7,523 nt of DNA, taken from positions 1 through 7,523 of the forward strand of contig CAJYBN010000138.1 of assembly GCA_913064925.1 (NCBI GenBank). Reading direction: 5' to 3'. Shown piece after piece: positions 5,772 to 7,523 of the stretch. The notes beneath the pieces were generated by a model. The model saw only the letters and a program-made list of their open reading frames with translations. It was not told where the DNA came from and did no database searches. This DNA is from an uncultured Peptococcaceae bacterium. Its GTDB lineage: Bacteria > Bacillota > Desulfotomaculia > Desulfotomaculales > Desulfallaceae. Numbering within the stretch: the first letter of the stretch is position 1; each line of letters begins with the position of its first letter. The position numbers and the translations under genes are program-made.

Positions 5772-6347
5772 TCATTTTTTTTGTAGTTTAATAATTACAT
5801 TTTTGGCTATCTTATTCAATGGTACACACTTATCCATGCTCTTTTTTTGCATAAACCGGAAAGCTTCCTTTTCGGTCATGCCGTAGGTATCCATTAATAA
5901 ACCCTTCGCACGTTCTACCAGTTTCCTGTTTTCCAATTCCTTTTTCAGTCGCTTTATTTCCGCTTCCAACGACTTTATGCGGTTAAACGTATGTACTGCA
6001 ACTTCAATAGCTGGTAAAACCGCTGTTTCCTGCAGCGGCTTCACCAAGATACCGAAAATGCCCGGTACCTTGGCCATGTGCAACATATCCTGCTCCGCAT
6101 AATCGGTAGCCAGCAATACAGGCGCCAGGCCATGCTCGTATATGTCCCGGACAAGCATCAGGCTGCCCCCCGGCAGGTTGTCGTCCACAATGATAATGTC
6201 GGGTTCAATTTGCAACGCGGCCTGCAAAGCGGTTTTGGCGTCGCTGTACCCGGCTACGACCAAATACCCTGCCCTTTTTAATACATCAAAAAGCTGCTGT
6301 TGAAAACCTTTATCGGCAACAGCAACCATCACCCGCATGCCAAACAT
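5772..6347 (-). CDS. ANTAR-domain regulator with degenerate receiver (RR2)
   Basis: This 191-residue protein has the RR1 architecture: receiver-like domain (about 4-115), a helical segment rich in Lys and Glu (about 120-140), and an ANTAR domain (about 130-188) showing RKLVERAKGLL, TEKEAFRFMQKKSM and a closing IAKNVI helix. It should bind hexaloop RNA and antiterminate. D55 (IIVDDNLPGG), T81 and K103 are kept, but at the acidic-pair positions there are V10 and A11, with only D12 next to them. Phosphorylation is therefore doubtful, and it may be a ligand- or partner-controlled pseudo-receiver like AmiR. ATG 6347 follows CAGGGG by seven bases. A nearby promoter (6406-6377) gives it a short leader, and the attenuator before GlnA2 lies directly downstream, making the GlnA2 operon its likely target. 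RR1 could share that target. Confidence 0.92.
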   Translation of the reverse strand: MFGMRVMVAVADKGFQQQLFDVLKRAGYLVVAGYSDAKTALQAALQIEPDIIIVDDNLPGGSLMLVRDIYEHGLAPVLLATDYAEQDMLHMAKVPGIFGILVKPLQETAVLPAIEVAVHTFNRIKSLEAEIKRLKKELENRKLVERAKGLLMDTYGMTEKEAFRFMQKKSMDKCVPLNKIAKNVIIKLQKK

Positions 6348-6376
6348 GGTCCCACCCCTGCAACGGCGTCAGAGAC

Positions 6377-6406
6377 ATTGTATCACGCCTGCTTGAGCCA
6401 AAACAA
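6377..6406 (-). promoter_or_regulatory. extended -10 promoter for RR2
   Basis: Minus-sense TTGTTT (6406-6401), an 18-base spacer ending in TGA, and TACAAT (6382-6377) make a TGn-type vegetative promoter. Transcription should begin near 6370, about 23 bases before the RR2 ATG, leaving no room for an attenuator. RR2 thus looks unattenuated, unlike RR1. Confidence 0.55.
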
Positions 6407-6427
6407 GCTAGGGCGGACCGGCAAAAG

Positions 6428-6603
6428 GTTTCAATGTTGCTTGGCGATACATCGTCACCACTTAATTATCTAATCAACACCGGCGCCGTTAGGCGGTTGG
6501 CCGGTACCGGCGAAGATCCCCTCCGGCAGCCTTGGTTCGGGCAGCTGATGACCGGTGCGCAGTGGATGCTTGGATGCGGGAATACGGCGTATCCATCGTA
6601 TAA
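6428..6603 (+). pseudogene. asnB: remnant of the C-terminus of glutamine-hydrolysing asparagine synthetase
   Basis: The plus strand encodes GDTSSPLNYLINTGAVRRLA and PWFGQLMTGAQ in one frame up to about 6564. It then continues in the +1 frame as VDAWMREYGVSIV with a TAA at 6601-6603. From memory of the family, AsnB proteins of the Bacillus type end with SPL..LIN, PWFGQLMTGPQ, LAYLIQ and a W.REY.V.I tail. Here the LAYLIQ segment is missing, so a small deletion with frameshift lies at the junction near 6562. Everything upstream of about 6428 lacks AsnB similarity; RR2 and its promoter occupy that DNA. The fragment is therefore the tail of a lost gene convergent to the GXGXG gene. An expressed small peptide from ATG 6434 is possible but unlikely. 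Confidence 0.7.
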
Positions 6604-6633
6604 AAATAGAGGGATAAAAACCCTCTATTTTTA
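6601..6633 (-). terminator. near-symmetrical terminator after the GXGXG gene
   Basis: AAAAATAGAGGG (6602-6613) and CCCTCTATTTTT (6621-6632) form a 12-bp perfect inverted repeat around a 7-base loop, with A and T runs on both sides. It begins within the TAA of the minus-strand gene and within the TAA of the plus-strand asnB remnant. It probably once served both convergent genes and can act in either direction. Confidence 0.88.
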
Positions 6634-7488
6634 GTAAGCGTAGATTTTGCCATACGGCCGTTTGGACACCGGTATAAGTTTGCGAAATTCGCCCTGTAAA
6701 ATTTCACTGGTGTTACCGCCAAAATAGCAGCAATATTCCTTGACATAGCGTGCCACAATTTCCTTGTCCCGCTCATCAAGCCGGCGCACGCCCACCTCTT
6801 TACCCAGCTGGTGATCTTCAATGTTTCCCCGCAGGTAGATCGCACCGCCGTGCATACCGGTTCCGATATAGTGAGCCCTGTGCAATTCACCGTCCTGCAA
6901 TGTTAAACCGAGAAGAAGTACAATCCCGCCGGCCATGTACTCGCCCAAGAAATCCTGAGCCGTACCACCGATAACAAGCACAGGTACCTTCTCCCGGTAT
7001 TCCTTCATGTGAATGGCCGTTCGGTAGCCCACGTTATCCCTGATGAATATTTTCCCGCCCCGCATTGACATGGCTACCACGTCGCCCGCCCGCCCGTGTA
7101 CAATTATTTCGCCGTCGTCCATAGTATTGCCCACGCCGTCCTGGGCGTTGCCGTAAACGATGATGCGATGGCCGTTCAAAAAACACCCCAGGTCGTTACC
7201 GGGAAAGCCTGTTATTTCTATGTCACACCTTTTACGATCGCGGGGAAAATACAGGCGCGTACCTATATATCTCTGCCCGTACACGTTTAAAACTTTCACA
7301 TGGGTAATTCCTTTTTGAACAACTGCCCTTAGCAGATCGCTAAGTTCCTTGTGCTTCAGGCCGAGCGCGTTAATCTCCGCCTCCTGCCCTCGTATCACCA
7401 CATTTTGCGCGAAGTGCTTGTCCACGGGCCCTATGTCGCCCAAGAAATTATCCCGGTAACCAAATTTAACATTCAAGCATGGCATCAT
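6631..7488 (-). CDS. GXGXG beta-helix subunit of split glutamate synthase (GltB C-terminal domain family)
   Basis: This 285-residue protein matches the stand-alone GXGXG domain found at the C-terminus of classical GltB, in archaeal-type split GOGAT, in MgsB of N-methylglutamate synthase and in formylmethanofuran dehydrogenase subunit C. The repeated glycine turns of the right-handed beta-helix run from about 85 to 220: GFPGNDLG, IIVYGNAQDGVGNTM, IIVHGRAGD, MRGGKIFIRDNVGYRTAI, LVIGGTAQDFLGEYMAGG, YIGTGMHGG and IYLRGNI. The domain is structural, bridging the amidotransferase and FMN modules, and has no catalytic residues of its own. Two adjacent ATGs (7488 and 7485) are possible starts. The first directly abuts a TAA ending the upstream frame, suggesting translational coupling. 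The ribosome binding site is poor (GGTGAG or a more distant GGGGG). The FMN subunit lies about 2.5 kb downstream in a different transcript. Confidence 0.9.
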   Translation of the reverse strand: MMPCLNVKFGYRDNFLGDIGPVDKHFAQNVVIRGQEAEINALGLKHKELSDLLRAVVQKGITHVKVLNVYGQRYIGTRLYFPRDRKRCDIEITGFPGNDLGCFLNGHRIIVYGNAQDGVGNTMDDGEIIVHGRAGDVVAMSMRGGKIFIRDNVGYRTAIHMKEYREKVPVLVIGGTAQDFLGEYMAGGIVLLLGLTLQDGELHRAHYIGTGMHGGAIYLRGNIEDHQLGKEVGVRRLDERDKEIVARYVKEYCCYFGGNTSEILQGEFRKLIPVSKRPYGKIYAY

Positions 7489-7523
7489 TTACTCACCAGC
7501 CCCCTTTACTCCCAGCACGTAGA
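7489..7523 (-). CDS. 3' end of an unidentified gene, directly abutting the GXGXG gene
   Basis: One minus-strand frame reads YVLGVKGAGE from the window edge and stops with TAA at 7491-7489, immediately before the ATG at 7488. The zero-base junction and the weak ribosome binding site of the next gene suggest a coupled operon. By analogy with split glutamate synthases the upstream gene could encode the class II glutamine amidotransferase module, but ten residues cannot show this. Confidence 0.4.
   Translation of the reverse strand, partial: YVLGVKGAGE

Noticed and set aside
6443..6459. Minus-strand hairpin GGUGA-CGAUGUA-UCGCC sharing an 11-mer with the P1 element at 2452-2462
   Set aside because: The loop is seven bases without the A1/G4 pattern, it lies upstream of the RR2 promoter, and the sequence is explained by the AsnB codons for GDTSS. 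The shared 11-mer is most likely chance.
6489..6890. 133-residue minus-strand frame overlapping the GXGXG gene end
   Set aside because: It lies in another frame of a clear GXGXG coding region, crosses the terminator, and has low-complexity Arg/Thr/Ala composition; a shadow frame.

Overview
The window reads like the chromosome of a low-to-mid GC Firmicute, most likely an anaerobic clostridial or Peptococcaceae (Desulfotomaculum/Pelotomaculum-like) bacterium. The signs are short GSI-alpha glutamine synthetases without the beta-type insertion, GGAGG-type ribosome binding sites, GTG and TTG starts, a split glutamate-synthase gene set, and ANTAR (AmiR/NasT-type) antitermination regulators beside glnA. 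The genus is inference. All intact genes lie on the minus strand and are described here in transcription order, from high to low coordinates.

Layout: the last codons of an unidentified gene (7523-7489) abut a gene for a GXGXG beta-helix subunit of split glutamate synthase (7488-6631). A near-symmetrical terminator follows (6633-6601). On the plus strand and convergent to it lies a decayed C-terminus of a glutamine-hydrolysing asparagine synthetase (about 6428-6603). Next come ANTAR regulator RR2 (6347-5772), an attenuator leader, a diverged GSI paralogue here called GlnA2 (5586-4261), the FMN-binding glutamate-synthase-like subunit (4114-2531), a second attenuator leader carrying a textbook ANTAR double-hexaloop target, ANTAR regulator RR1 (2356-1772), an intrinsic terminator, a 200-nt AT-rich leader, canonical glnA (1510-179), its terminator, and the first codons of a further gene with its own promoter (24-1).

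How it works together: this is an ammonia-assimilation region. Canonical GS makes glutamine; the FMN and GXGXG subunits are two of the modules that form the large subunit of glutamate synthase in other bacteria. The GATase module and the NAD(P)H-oxidising subunit are not in view. Two ANTAR regulators appear to control it by transcription antitermination. Upstream of RR1 the RNA can form GAUAC[AACGAU]GUAUC and GGC[AAUGAU]GCC, the latter overlapping the 5' arm of a terminator. Upstream of GlnA2 a GGGC[AAUGAC]GUCC hairpin lies inside the 5' arm of another terminator. RR1 would thus be self-regulated, and the GlnA2-FMN subunit operon would be an antitermination target.

Most unusual points: GlnA2 aligns without gaps to its neighbour GlnA up to residue 337, yet has lost the Glu-flap glutamate (L303), the n2 metal-ligand glutamate (V332), the ammonium-site serine (V56) and the feedback-inhibition arginine (G62). 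Both ANTAR receivers have a degraded Mg2+-binding acidic pair, no histidine kinase is nearby, and the FMN subunit lacks the 3Fe-4S cysteines of glutamate synthase but carries a five-cysteine N-terminus. A testable idea is that a GS-like protein, rather than phosphorylation, relays nitrogen status to these pseudo-receiver antiterminators.
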